Assembly (NCBI GenBank): GCA_964503595.1
Contig: CAZDAM010000011.1
Coordinates: 1 to 48,701, forward strand
Length of the DNA stretch: 48,701 nt
Direction of reading: 5' to 3'
DNA from: CAZDAM01 sp964503595
GTDB lineage: Bacteria; Muiribacteriota; UBA6191
In this document: positions 25,301-31,962 of the stretch, piece after piece
Layout: every line of letters begins with the position of its first letter
Numbering within the stretch: the stretch's first letter is position 1
Position numbers and translations under genes: made by a program
The notes under the pieces: model-generated
What the model saw: only the letters and a program-made list of their open reading frames with translations
Told to the model about the DNA's origin: nothing
The model's database searches: none

Positions 25301-27964
25301 AGGATTTCGGGACTGGATTATGAACTCAGGGTAGCCAGTACCCGCCTTGAGAGTCTGACCCAGCAGAAAATGTCAGGCCCCCATTTCGCCAGTATTTCCA
25401 CGGCTGAATCCGGTCCCCAGGTGATTTCCGTCATACCGGCTCACGGCAGTACCGAGATTCTTCTGAACCGTACTGTCATCTTTGAATTCAACCAGCCGGT
25501 GGATCCCACCACTGTGAATACATCCACCATCAGCCTCAAACCCCAGACCGGTGAGGCGGTGCTGGCCGAGATTCGCAACAATGCCAAAAAGACGATCTTT
25601 ACCTTAAGACCCCAGGATTTTCTGGAAATCGGGCAGGACTATGTCTTTGAGGTCAATCGCGGAGTGAAGTCGCTGACCGGAGTTTTTGCAGCCCAGACGG
25701 TCACCAGTGGTTTCCGTACGATCGGAACGGAAACCGTGGATACTTCGGCACCGGTTGTCGCGAGTGTGAGGCCACTGAATGGACAGAGTTCGGTGGATAT
25801 CGGCACTTCCATTGAGATTTCCTTCTCGGAGCCGGTTCATCCGGGGGATTTGAATGAGGACAATCTGAAACTGATGCGGTCAGGGAGTTCAGTCCCCATC
25901 TCGATTCAGGTTTCCTCCGGTGGACAGTTTGTGAACCTAGAACCTCAGGCCAATCTGGAATATGGCACATCCTATGATGTCTTCATTGCGGCCAACCTGC
26001 ATGATTATGCGGACAATACTTCGGATATCAGTGTGGAAACGAGCTTTTCGACAACGGGCTCCTTTGATGAGAACCGGCCATCCCTCATTTCCTCCACTCC
26101 ATCTTCCGGCTCTCTCAATATCAGTACGGGCGTTACCGTCGTGTTGAACTTTTCCGAACCTCTGGATCCCGCCGGGGTGGAAAGCACGGATTTCCGGTTT
26201 ATAGCAGCATCCGGAAATGTTGTGCCCTTCAGTTTCAGCTTTAACGGGACATCGATTGTCAGTCTGATGCCATCTCAGGCTCTGGCCAGAGGAACAACCT
26301 ACCGGGTTGAGGTTCTGGGAGGAATGACGGATTTGAGTGCCAATCCCGTGATTCCGGCCACTGTGACCTTCAGTACTCAGATTTTTATTGATCTGGTCCC
26401 ACCAGAAATCACGCTTTTGACGGTGAATGGTCTGCCCCACTGTCTGAATGGCGATAATTACAACTGTTCCTCTCAGACCAGCAGCATTCTTGGGACTGTT
26501 GCCATTGAGGTCCCTGAAAACCGTTTTACGATTGATGTGTACTACCAGGACCCAGGTCTTGAGGGTGAATCTTCAGGAATTCTGCCTGATTCTGTAGCCG
26601 TAACCAATGAGAAGCAGATATTCAATGCGGCGACCAACAGCAGTATTCCCGCCAACTCCAATCTTTTGCTGCAAAGCGGGGCAGTGGTAGAGAAAACAGC
26701 CACTCATACCCGTCTTTATGTGCCGTCCAGCTGGCAGTTTCAGGATGGTCTGAATATTATCCGGGCCAGCGTTAGAGATGCTTCTGCCCAGGGAAATCTT
26801 TCCAATGCCCAGGATGCCAGAGCCCAGTACCGTTTTCAGGTGGTTTCCCGCAGCCTTTCGCCCGAGACCTACGGTTTTGAAAACGGTCCCCGTCTTTTTG
26901 CTCTGGATTTCAGTCGGGATCGCCTTCAGATTCTTCCGTCTGTTCGGGGAGGGGCCCTGACCATTGCCACCACCCAGGAGATCAGCGGGGCTCCCGACTG
27001 GCTGGAAGCCATGAATACCATCGGTCTGGTCAGCTATATCCAGGATCGTTTTGACAGTCCGACTCCAGCCCAGATCAGTGACGAGCTCAAAGCAAGGTTC
27101 CCCCAAAGAGTTCTGGCTCAGGTGAGAGCACTGTTTGGGCAGGATGCCAATGGAAATGTACTGGATGCATCCAGGGAGATGCAGGCCCGTTTCAGTCTCA
27201 ATGTCGGTGATGCTTCAGCAACCGTCATTTCTGTCGGGGGCGATGATGGGGCCGAATGGGGCAGTACCGTGGATCGGGAAGGGGGAGTCTTTTTCAATCC
27301 TGGCAATGGGCAGTTCGTCGGCGTGGTTACCAAGGCTTCCGACAATGCTCCTTTCAATGCCCGAAACTCTCAGGCCAGCCTGGATCTGAGTGCCTGTACT
27401 CCGCTTGCCGGAACCTGTTCGGGAGTTTTTGATCTTCACATCATCCGTCGCTATGCCAATGCGACAACAGCAATCGGGGAGTGGAGACGGGTGATGGCCC
27501 CCTTTACTCCACTTGCCTACAGCGGAGTTCTGAATCAGACCGGCTTTCCGATTGGAAAATTCCCGGAAGACGCCAATGTCTATCTGCTGCAGCCCTCGGA
27601 AGTGAATTCCCAGACGATTCCTGTGGAGTTTCACCGCGAACGCTATTTTCAGATGCAGGAAGCTTTGGATGCCTGGGCGAAAGTCTTGGCTGTGCATATT
27701 GCCCGGGTGGCTTCCAATGCCGTCGGGGCTCAGCCAGACGGGATTCCACCCTATGGTATTTATGGTGGGAATCTGGGTCTGACGGAGTATTTCCGCACAG
27801 AGCAGGCGGCTTTACACCGTCATCAGCCCTGGATTGAAAATCAGCCGGCGAACAATGTCCTGAAAAAGGATGTGTCATTTGAAGATGTCACCAGCACGGT
27901 GAATCCGATTGGTTTTTCTTTTTATGAGGATGCCTGGTGGGCGGGAAGAATGCGTGTGCGATAG
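16322..27964 (+). CDS. Giant lipoprotein (3880 residues) with about 20 TIG-like repeats and SbsA-Ig-like domains
   Basis: The N-terminus is a lipoprotein signal: a basic start, hydrophobic LLCILTGMVFLAVL, then the lipobox LGTGC and a Ser/Gly linker. From roughly residue 380 to 2690 the protein is a chain of degenerate beta-sandwich repeats, most ending in a PG-x-Y-x-L-x-V-x-N-x-x-G signature (for example GDYDLELTNSSG, GNYRLRIDNTIG, GVYDLSVTNMAG); I count about 21 such ends. A clear IPT/TIG domain follows (about 2690-2780; SFAPVTGPRSGGNTVILSG). Next come Big_5/SbsA-Ig-like domains at about 2784-3355, with phrases such as VKFNQSMDPSTL and LNFSEPLDPAGV. The last 370 residues (about 3513-3880) match no family I know. 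An outer-surface structural or adhesive role is inference. No ribosome site is obvious before the ATG, so it may be coupled to the nucleotidase. Confidence 0.85.
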   Translation: MNRISSPLKLLCILTGMVFLAVLGTGCGSSSGGASNGSASLPVQNPVTPTSVLLSGRVELPSLFNLENLSISRALGSMDSMANPYSGFIVEASFQNSAGLRQVVTGTIDMASGTYVLKDLPLNTEIEVTIRKGKVVLKRLVEPLTTSNAESIRNVTVASTAEALLVEKIRAQGNTSGLVELRKLESFSQEVVSLSEVLNTEFLNENLDENAPSLIERPVVIKQAENSAGGVVGSAVPNQLPWLVFERIDTSQRANVRLQFTLNDREGDPADIFLTFSSGNQQNETMTQSAEEFLPLNGLVAGDGRLYSFVWASARDLGVGRMHDVRVTARVWPGGANRTEANQTETVTIRFQVDNRGLPNISSLAPVKKIVGQPLTLQILGDQFQNVERVYLEYLGNQGFIQPRSVEVPFTVFSPQEIQADLTAWKLFPVPYNIVVVDREGFQSVSVPVLNVEEDLLPQPSLNSLVPTSGLVNDVRTLTFQGNRLSGIFQDRAFLKHMTLNTTVPLEAVRATLLSTATGLMLWEGKVPARIAAGFWEVFVDSTCGSCGGPVKIGTGALNQWLAREPLAEVQSLIVSGAVQPTLATNDQDNFIRLQGAWLSSVNRVAISSSPTLLVQNIPSQTSLPITSVATNQVMVRLNAGFPSGEWWLGVNNDSGASLVPVQLSVREGPIESATVSIHSNSGLNTPIGGTPPQIFNNSSFFLRLDGERLSSLSEIRLIHQSRSGIQYTTAPFVKDFVFAGARIPLHMAPGFYRISVVNEGGVRELACQAPGCLEIRESGTTIQKIENVTAAAPLTFDSILSSESALIVVEGVGLAGIERARMVAASAQDLSVAGIPAASCAVQGIGPGVSPEVNVQPDYFVATLSVGPSQFLTPGCYVTEFFHTNLGWLHSSVTIFRVLERQPTISQLLPSQLGTNVLASADFEIRGSGLFGLTSADFYRMTSDVADCSMTLSTPTISIPRQSFVGFDSSSARLANGGLASYGVSPGTWILKVKNRSFPNVPGSSESPCDPNRAVLKITEPQLEFTGFPVGGGVLPSTVLGRTQTSPIQIAGAYLSGLREVNLIRRFDVTNIPSSFATEITSTVFSLASLRVPTGLLPGDYDLELTNSSGLGPIRTGLVTIIEDLPPLPEDLILASDDSLNTHDIFLQLYGEHMESLALQTSQISVPISARDLCLRDLRSEASALEATRCVSLSLSDVSLIALPDGTRYLELKVPAGFYGGDYELEIANMTGSRASPPVSSRLTVFEPVADFSTVSVLKLPNETEFGFGENDRLLKLEIRGDHLASVDSIRLELDDPFESGLENIIELDESIIHRVFDSTGVSLITTVERYRRPGSYNLRLRNNSGTYSPVPNPITSRFSQQVQVREGGPRLIRSGCLDMTEVCEASPSLSTDASCQPNSTGPSLETSRNVDSTRNLRLAGCNFFTLSRIRIYREDSLIPELSWEVPPLGASLEGSGVLTRATAAIEVDLPQFLKYIGSYDVQITNSASSRRFSRRLRSIETFRATINSVFPTLLQNTEETTLNVSGDHLTGTTHVALWSVDSNLNPVTEVVALPFVQNANDPLHFLTAEVPRGLSPGNYRLRIDNTIGFNPVPNTNILTVAEAPLSITTLSERYLLNDTTRVLTLTGDGFMGVVTSQVKLEPVTDAIFGPLNAATLVPLASVSIAGVEIVSRTQMKLTVPAKKLPGYYWISMGNTVSTSFRSALVPEIREVAPKIYDIDPASRSYALNTTMEVRGDAYLGVRGGSSDSYVRLKSVFGSIERTVDADVIDYHTLLVDVPQNLAIGEYEIEVKNTQGVANSRVVTRLSIIEELASVSLVSPATLAYDANFLSGVGVDFYGLNFQGVSGISMTTTVTAGTFTYDFQVPCPDLIPYIAMQSCRISTSGIVYPGVYDLSVTNMAGTTPLTQTLEILIPSSTISSFTQEGPLNSETEIILTGQNLRRFEILRMIATAGAETCDAISNADPNCSVKEISNTEARLLFNLPGATATSWTIEYQTYGDRRAGIGPRYLEFFTRTGNVPEITGFTYAAGGGLPTTSDFVGSTATVTTTHIERGLPANLIISGNHFLDIQRIELWKDSRKFTLACTTAFGVDSLNRSTDATLPVFLPSQLFSYGTTPPVLPIGGGVCTGVNTTGPTLDVMSLPLRPGVYSFVLVGRDNNKVMTSGKKAPSAQFYFGEDRPSQVSISILSPTTFNNQDLQYEVTGKDLGGADLVEISRSLAPTFLATYGIGASQISSLGKFTGIIPKGTVRGLKDPNFPYFFQVRNSRGKIVAATPIIKIGEEAAQLTTINPPSGRNNNPLTVTVSGLNLLGAGQITGGPPANPNRNQVRLTYKPGYMSADITTETVELSSSVYSQSVTSFLLTLPSQLRPGDWFLSVENDFASTVGNPLIATNVVFTVVDSAVQVLSLTPTTSAFDVLPATMTLTGQSLGGLHTLTLNLLDESLNFSRTLSLVSSPDVTSATWGAASFTLPQSPEFLIPGTYSITVENPTEAVTLPNLTLDILEKPPLITGFNASSYSNATTRNLDIYGRNLFGRPTITLARTGSTAISLGLTGITQSAGLLEGLTLPDSLYPDTWSLSLVNSAGSTQFPLVVTEPVPIVNQLIPSEVPFDLEAPIRIIGDHMLGVQTASSSVVLTDLIRTPLIGVLPLDRYEIAAVVPQGVNVGRYEVLVSNRTGRNTTSAFLTVKGSGLSVTSFAPVTGPRSGGNTVILSGTAFREGASVTFGGTAGYDVKVLPDSLEVVVPPAAGSLDFSSGQTMVDITVYHLDGEAVTAPGKFTYIAIDPGSPMVEYIVPGSLESGAGEPSGIPLNSRIAVKFNQSMDPSTLSTPLGVGPGAYYGFQVLSAGGAIGGTLAFNPDQDWFVFDTVGNNYVANDRVEIGLSSVLRGANGREFVTTDTIRQSSSFFERDSFIEDWSFVAGAAADTNSLGVSGVNWDPAPETPITVNFNKAVNPLTVFAEDFRLREVATERIIAVVPELSRDLQKVELNPVERRISGLDYELRVASTRLESLTQQKMSGPHFASISTAESGPQVISVIPAHGSTEILLNRTVIFEFNQPVDPTTVNTSTISLKPQTGEAVLAEIRNNAKKTIFTLRPQDFLEIGQDYVFEVNRGVKSLTGVFAAQTVTSGFRTIGTETVDTSAPVVASVRPLNGQSSVDIGTSIEISFSEPVHPGDLNEDNLKLMRSGSSVPISIQVSSGGQFVNLEPQANLEYGTSYDVFIAANLHDYADNTSDISVETSFSTTGSFDENRPSLISSTPSSGSLNISTGVTVVLNFSEPLDPAGVESTDFRFIAASGNVVPFSFSFNGTSIVSLMPSQALARGTTYRVEVLGGMTDLSANPVIPATVTFSTQIFIDLVPPEITLLTVNGLPHCLNGDNYNCSSQTSSILGTVAIEVPENRFTIDVYYQDPGLEGESSGILPDSVAVTNEKQIFNAATNSSIPANSNLLLQSGAVVEKTATHTRLYVPSSWQFQDGLNIIRASVRDASAQGNLSNAQDARAQYRFQVVSRSLSPETYGFENGPRLFALDFSRDRLQILPSVRGGALTIATTQEISGAPDWLEAMNTIGLVSYIQDRFDSPTPAQISDELKARFPQRVLAQVRALFGQDANGNVLDASREMQARFSLNVGDASATVISVGGDDGAEWGSTVDREGGVFFNPGNGQFVGVVTKASDNAPFNARNSQASLDLSACTPLAGTCSGVFDLHIIRRYANATTAIGEWRRVMAPFTPLAYSGVLNQTGFPIGKFPEDANVYLLQPSEVNSQTIPVEFHRERYFQMQEALDAWAKVLAVHIARVASNAVGAQPDGIPPYGIYGGNLGLTEYFRTEQAALHRHQPWIENQPANNVLKKDVSFEDVTSTVNPIGFSFYEDAWWAGRMRVR

Positions 27965-28235
27965 GCGGTGCATCCTTAGCCTGAAAATTGTCCCCAACGG
28001 CAGAAAGGACGAGATTCTCGAGCTGGGAGAAATGATCCGTTTAAGGCTCAAAGCTCCTCCGGTTGAAGGCAAGGCCAATGCTCATCTTGTCAAACTTCTT
28101 GCAGGGTGGTTCCATATCCCCAAAAACAGGGTGAATCTGATTCGGGGAGAAAAATCCCGCGATAAATCGATCAGTGTGGAGGGTCTCAGTGAGGAACAGG
28201 CCCGGGAAATTCTGAAGGAAAAGGTGCAGATATGA
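27954..28235 (+). CDS. DUF167 family protein (YggU-like)
   Basis: The product of about 93 residues has the family core: LKIVPNGRKDEI, then LRLKAPPVEGKANAHLVKLLAGWF and NRVNLIRGEKSRDKSISVEG. Family members are small cytoplasmic proteins of unknown function, often next to housekeeping genes. The start is uncertain. GTG at 27954 with GGGAAG upstream gives the usual family length and an 11-base overlap with the giant lipoprotein gene; ATG at 27930 or 27909 would add residues unlike the family. It overlaps surE by four bases (ATGA). Confidence 0.85.
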   Translation: MCDRRCILSLKIVPNGRKDEILELGEMIRLRLKAPPVEGKANAHLVKLLAGWFHIPKNRVNLIRGEKSRDKSISVEGLSEEQAREILKEKVQI

Positions 28236-29005
28236 GAATTCTTTTGACCAATGATGACGGCTACCGTGCCGAGGCTTACCAGAGACTTGGGGCCGAACTT
28301 CAGAAACATCATGATGTATTTCTGATTTCTCCAGAAGACAACTGCTCGGGAATTTCCCATGCCTTTACCCTGACCCAGCCCGTTTTCCTGAGGCCTATGG
28401 CCAGTCATGAAAATCCGTTGGGGCTGAAGAATTTTTATGCTTTTTCGGGTACTCCAGTAGATTGCGTCAAGTTTTCCCTGGTTGAGCTTTTTAAGGATAA
28501 CCCTCCAGATCTGGTCATTTCCGGAATCAATCACGGAGCCAATGTCGGTATCGATGTCTTGTATTCCGGGACAGTAGCGGCAGCCATCGAAGGGTATATC
28601 AATGGCTGTTCCTCAATTGCCCTGAGCCATTATGCTTTTCTGATTCCAAATGAAAGAATTCTTGAGATTGCGGACTGGCTGAACCAGTTTCTTGAGAAGA
28701 GTCGTGAATGGCTTATGGAGGAGAAGCGAATCCTGAATATCAACTATCCGGACTGTTCCCGCTCCGAGTTGAAAGGGACCCGTATCACCCGAACCGGAAA
28801 ACATGGTTTTACCAACTCCTATGATCGCAGAAGTACTCCTCATGGACGAAACTATTACTGGTTGCATGGAGAAATGATTTTTGAGGGTGAGTTGCCGGAT
28901 TCTGACAAACGGGCCATGCAGGAAGGTTATGTCAGTGTGACTCCTCTGAAAATCGATTACACCCACACTGAGGAAATGGCTGAGCTAAGGAAGCTGGAAT
29001 TCTGA
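28232..29005 (+). CDS. surE: 5'/3'-nucleotidase SurE
   Basis: The 257-residue product opens with the SurE signature MRILLTNDDGY (metal-binding aspartates) and has SPEDNCSGISHAFTL, the substrate-site FSGTPVDCVKF, and SGINHGANVGIDVLYSGTVAAAIEG. SurE is a metal-dependent phosphatase acting on nucleoside 5' and 3' monophosphates. Its start overlaps the DUF167 gene (ATGA), so the two are translated together. With the HAD nucleotidase upstream, this is the second nucleotide phosphatase in the region. Confidence 0.97.
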   Translation: MRILLTNDDGYRAEAYQRLGAELQKHHDVFLISPEDNCSGISHAFTLTQPVFLRPMASHENPLGLKNFYAFSGTPVDCVKFSLVELFKDNPPDLVISGINHGANVGIDVLYSGTVAAAIEGYINGCSSIALSHYAFLIPNERILEIADWLNQFLEKSREWLMEEKRILNINYPDCSRSELKGTRITRTGKHGFTNSYDRRSTPHGRNYYWLHGEMIFEGELPDSDKRAMQEGYVSVTPLKIDYTHTEEMAELRKLEF

Positions 29006-29072
29006 AACTTTTCTGAATCTGTGATCGTAGAACCATTGCACAGTTGAGGACCCTGGCATGCAAGGAGTCGCC

Positions 29073-30272
29073 ATGTACGAGGTTATGAAATCCCGCCCTT
29101 TTTCCAGGACAGCCTGGATGACCGTTATGGTCTTCATGTTCTCCATTTTTCAGCCCATGATTCAGGTCTGGGCTCTGGAGTCCAATTTTTATGATGGTCC
29201 TGGTGGATACATGGAAAATTCTCGTGTCCGTTCTCAGGTAAACAAGATTCAGTACCTCCAGAATGAGCGTGCCCAGGACACCGGCAAGCTTGTCGGAATG
29301 ACCATTGGTGGTGCCGTTGGTGGCGGTCTGGTATTGGCTCTTGGGTTGGCGGCCTCTCCTGCTCTGGCCATTACAACTGTTCTCGGCTCGATTCTTGCCG
29401 GTGGTTTCCTCGGGGACAAGTTCGGAACCCAGGCTCGTGATCAGGTGCGGAGACGTTCCAGTGATTCCGGTTTCATGAGCTGGGCAGGAGGCCTTGTAGG
29501 CGGTACTCTTGGTTTCATGGTTCCTGGAGGATCCGTGGTTGGTGCTGCGGTAGGAGCTGGAATCGGCGGAGCAGCCGGAAAGTATTTTGCGGATAGCGGT
29601 GGTACTGCTTCTCTGGGGCTTTCCTCCAACCTCATGGGCCGTGGCATGGAGCGTCTGGGCGGCGGATTCATGGGGCCAGTGGGCGCCATGGGTGGAGCCT
29701 ATGAAAGCCGTGTTTCCCTGATGGGTGCCCAGGGCATCTACGGGGATCCGATGTGGTACGGCTCCAACGGCATGTTCTCTGCCGGAATTCCCAATGGCAT
29801 GGTTCCCTACACTGCCTATGGAAGCAGCAGGTACAGCTGGCACGATGAAAATGGCGATCTGGCCTATCCTGGATACCAAAATGATCTCTATCGTCTGGAT
29901 GGCAGCGCACGCATGCAAAGAACCGCTCCTGACTGGACTCTTGGTGGAGGCTCTTCCAGTGTGTTTGCAGGAAGTTCCAGCATGGGTGGCAGCATTGATA
30001 ACCCAAGCTGGGGTGGAGCTTCTTCCCCATCGACAGGATCTTCTCAGTACGGGGATGTTTACTCGACTTATGTGACTTCCGATGGAGAAACCTTTAATCC
30101 GGATTACCGTGGTGGAGAGCGTGACAATCTGGTCAACCTTCAGCGCCGCTATCAGGATGCACTGGATGAGCTGGCGACTCTGACAAGAATGAACGCACCA
30201 GAAGCTCAGCGTCGCGAGGCTCATGCCGAAGTTCGCCGCCTGGAAACCCTTTTGCAACAGCGTCTGCGCTAA
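29073..30272 (+). CDS. Secreted glycine-zipper protein with charged helical C-terminus (cluster gene 1)
   Basis: This 399-residue product starts at an ATG preceded by AAGGAG; an upstream in-frame ATG at 29058 is less likely. A long hydrophobic signal follows (WMTVMVFMFSIFQPMIQVWA). Two glycine-zipper-like hydrophobic blocks come next, at about residues 74-120 (VGMTIGGAVGGGLVLALGLA) and 135-175 (GGLVGGTLGFMVPGG, then VGAAVGAGIGGAAG). A Gly/Ser/Tyr/Met-rich low-complexity region (about 190-345) precedes a charged helical C-terminus (about 350-399) with heptad-like spacing. Glycine-zipper segments are known in membrane-inserting or oligomerising proteins. It lies 20 bases upstream of two proteins with a similar C-terminus. 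No family is recognised. Confidence 0.75.
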   Translation: MYEVMKSRPFSRTAWMTVMVFMFSIFQPMIQVWALESNFYDGPGGYMENSRVRSQVNKIQYLQNERAQDTGKLVGMTIGGAVGGGLVLALGLAASPALAITTVLGSILAGGFLGDKFGTQARDQVRRRSSDSGFMSWAGGLVGGTLGFMVPGGSVVGAAVGAGIGGAAGKYFADSGGTASLGLSSNLMGRGMERLGGGFMGPVGAMGGAYESRVSLMGAQGIYGDPMWYGSNGMFSAGIPNGMVPYTAYGSSRYSWHDENGDLAYPGYQNDLYRLDGSARMQRTAPDWTLGGGSSSVFAGSSSMGGSIDNPSWGGASSPSTGSSQYGDVYSTYVTSDGETFNPDYRGGERDNLVNLQRRYQDALDELATLTRMNAPEAQRREAHAEVRRLETLLQQRLR

Positions 30273-30291
30273 TTCAATTCAAGGGAAGCTC

Positions 30292-31956
30292 ATGAAAAGG
30301 ATCATTGCCGGCTATCTGGCTATCACCCTGGCTATTCAGCCCCTGGCTGCCGTAGCGTTTGCCAATGCGGGAGCTGGTGCGACCGCGGGAACTGCTGCCG
30401 GGGGGATTGCGGGAACCGCAGGCAACTCCGGAACAGCCTCGGCAGCTACGGGTACGGCAGGAGCAGGGGGAGCGGCTGTCCCTGCAGCAATGACAACCCT
30501 GCGCCATGGCCTGAGCTGGCTTTCGACTTCCCTGAAGTCCTCTATCCAGGCTGCCGGTGGCAGTATGAGCGCCGAGGCTGCAGCCAGTCATCTTGCCGGT
30601 TCCGGAGCCAGTCAGGCTCAGGCCAATACGATTATCCAGAGTGAAATTGCGGCTGGTACTGTGCAGGCCCCAGCTCAGCCTCAGGGCTTCTGGTCCCGTA
30701 TCAGGGCTTTCGGACAGCAGACTGGCGCTCACGCCCAGATGAGCGCGAACAAAGCGGCTTCTGTGGTGGATTTCAAACCCTATACCGAAGTCCAGCTCAA
30801 TTCAGGAACCAAGCTTCGCTGGAGTCCGACCCAGACGAATACCTACCAGATTCAGGGCCAGAACGGTGAGGTGCTCAACCGCACGGTTTCCAGGGCGAAT
30901 CCCGATGTCAAATCGATTAAGATTGAGGGTCCGGTGGATCCCCGGGCTTTTTCCAGATACCAGGGCCAGCTGACCGAAGCCCGTTCCCTGATTGATATTT
31001 CCAGATCGGAACTTTCCGGATTGAAACTCAAGGTTCAGTCAGGTCAGGGAAGTGCTGCGGATGCAGCCCGGATCAAGGCTCTGGAAACGGATATTCCCAA
31101 ATACGAGAAAAGCTACAAGGCTCTGGAAAAAGAAACCAAGCTGATGAACCCGAATTCCAGCATCAAGGAATTTGCCGGGAATGCAGCCAGGTTTGCCCTG
31201 ACTTCGGTTGGAATCCGGGCGGGCATCAATGTCCTCAGCCAGGCAGTTCAGGGCCAGGATGTGGATTTGGGTAAAGCCTTCGGTTTCATGTCCGAGACAT
31301 CTTTCTGGACTGGTACAGCTGGCTCCTTCATTGGAAGCATGCTTTTCTCCTCAATCGGAAATGCCATTCTTCCCGGCTCCGGTGCTCTGATGAGGGTTCT
31401 TCCCGGATTCCTGGGTGCTGCTGCTGGCTATGAATTTGGATCAGGCAATGCCGATCGGACCAACTGGAATCAGCTGATTGCATCCACGGTTGCTTCGGCG
31501 GCGGCCTTTGCTTTCATCGGGGGCCCAATTGGGATCGGAGCTTCCATTCTGGCCGGTATGGTCGTGAATAAAATGTTTGAATCCGAACCGGATCTTGGGA
31601 TGCAGGAAATCCCGGACTATAACCCCGAATGGAGCCAGTTGGCCGCTCCATCTGCAACGCAGCCGATGCCGGAAATGCCGGTTGCTCTTGAAATGCCCCA
31701 GCCACGCGCGACTCCTTCCGTTCAGGCTTTGCCCGGCGGAGCGATTCCTCAGGCTCAGGTTCAGCAGGCTCCGGCTCTGCCAACAGCGAATCCAAAGGAT
31801 CTGAATGCGGCCGTGCAGGAAATGCAGGCCCGGTATCGGGATTATATGAATGCCATGAAAAATCGTGACGCTGCCAAAGCTCGTGAGCAGTACGAGCTCT
31901 ACAAGGCAGCCCAGCAGAAATTGCAGGTGCTCCGGGGGGAGTTCGCCGGGCAATAA
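30292..31956 (+). CDS. Secreted membrane-associated protein of unknown family, paralogue A (cluster gene 2)
   Basis: The 554-residue product starts at ATG 30292 with AAGGGAAG upstream and a signal peptide ending near AVAFANA. An Ala/Gly/Thr-rich stretch follows. A helical module at about 67-126 reads as helix, GGSMSAEAAASHL, SGASQAQANTIIQSEI, AAGTVQAP, the layout of a winged helix-turn-helix. A coiled-coil-like region lies at about 230-285. A glycine-rich hydrophobic region (about 300-430) carries FWTGTAGSFIGSML, ILPGSGALMRVLPGFLGAAAGYEFGSG and FIGGPIGIGASILAGMVVN. A Pro/Ala/Met-rich linker leads to a charged helical C-terminus (YRDYMNAMKNRDAAKA). It is clearly homologous along its length to the next gene. 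Membrane association is predicted; function is unknown. Confidence 0.75.
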   Translation: MKRIIAGYLAITLAIQPLAAVAFANAGAGATAGTAAGGIAGTAGNSGTASAATGTAGAGGAAVPAAMTTLRHGLSWLSTSLKSSIQAAGGSMSAEAAASHLAGSGASQAQANTIIQSEIAAGTVQAPAQPQGFWSRIRAFGQQTGAHAQMSANKAASVVDFKPYTEVQLNSGTKLRWSPTQTNTYQIQGQNGEVLNRTVSRANPDVKSIKIEGPVDPRAFSRYQGQLTEARSLIDISRSELSGLKLKVQSGQGSAADAARIKALETDIPKYEKSYKALEKETKLMNPNSSIKEFAGNAARFALTSVGIRAGINVLSQAVQGQDVDLGKAFGFMSETSFWTGTAGSFIGSMLFSSIGNAILPGSGALMRVLPGFLGAAAGYEFGSGNADRTNWNQLIASTVASAAAFAFIGGPIGIGASILAGMVVNKMFESEPDLGMQEIPDYNPEWSQLAAPSATQPMPEMPVALEMPQPRATPSVQALPGGAIPQAQVQQAPALPTANPKDLNAAVQEMQARYRDYMNAMKNRDAAKAREQYELYKAAQQKLQVLRGEFAGQ

Positions 31957-31962
31957 CGAAGA

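Noticed and set aside
28932..30257. 441-codon minus-strand frame opposite the glycine-zipper gene
   Set aside because: Low-complexity antisense of a Gly/Ala/Ser-rich gene; it crosses the end of surE and a gene boundary and has no ribosome site.
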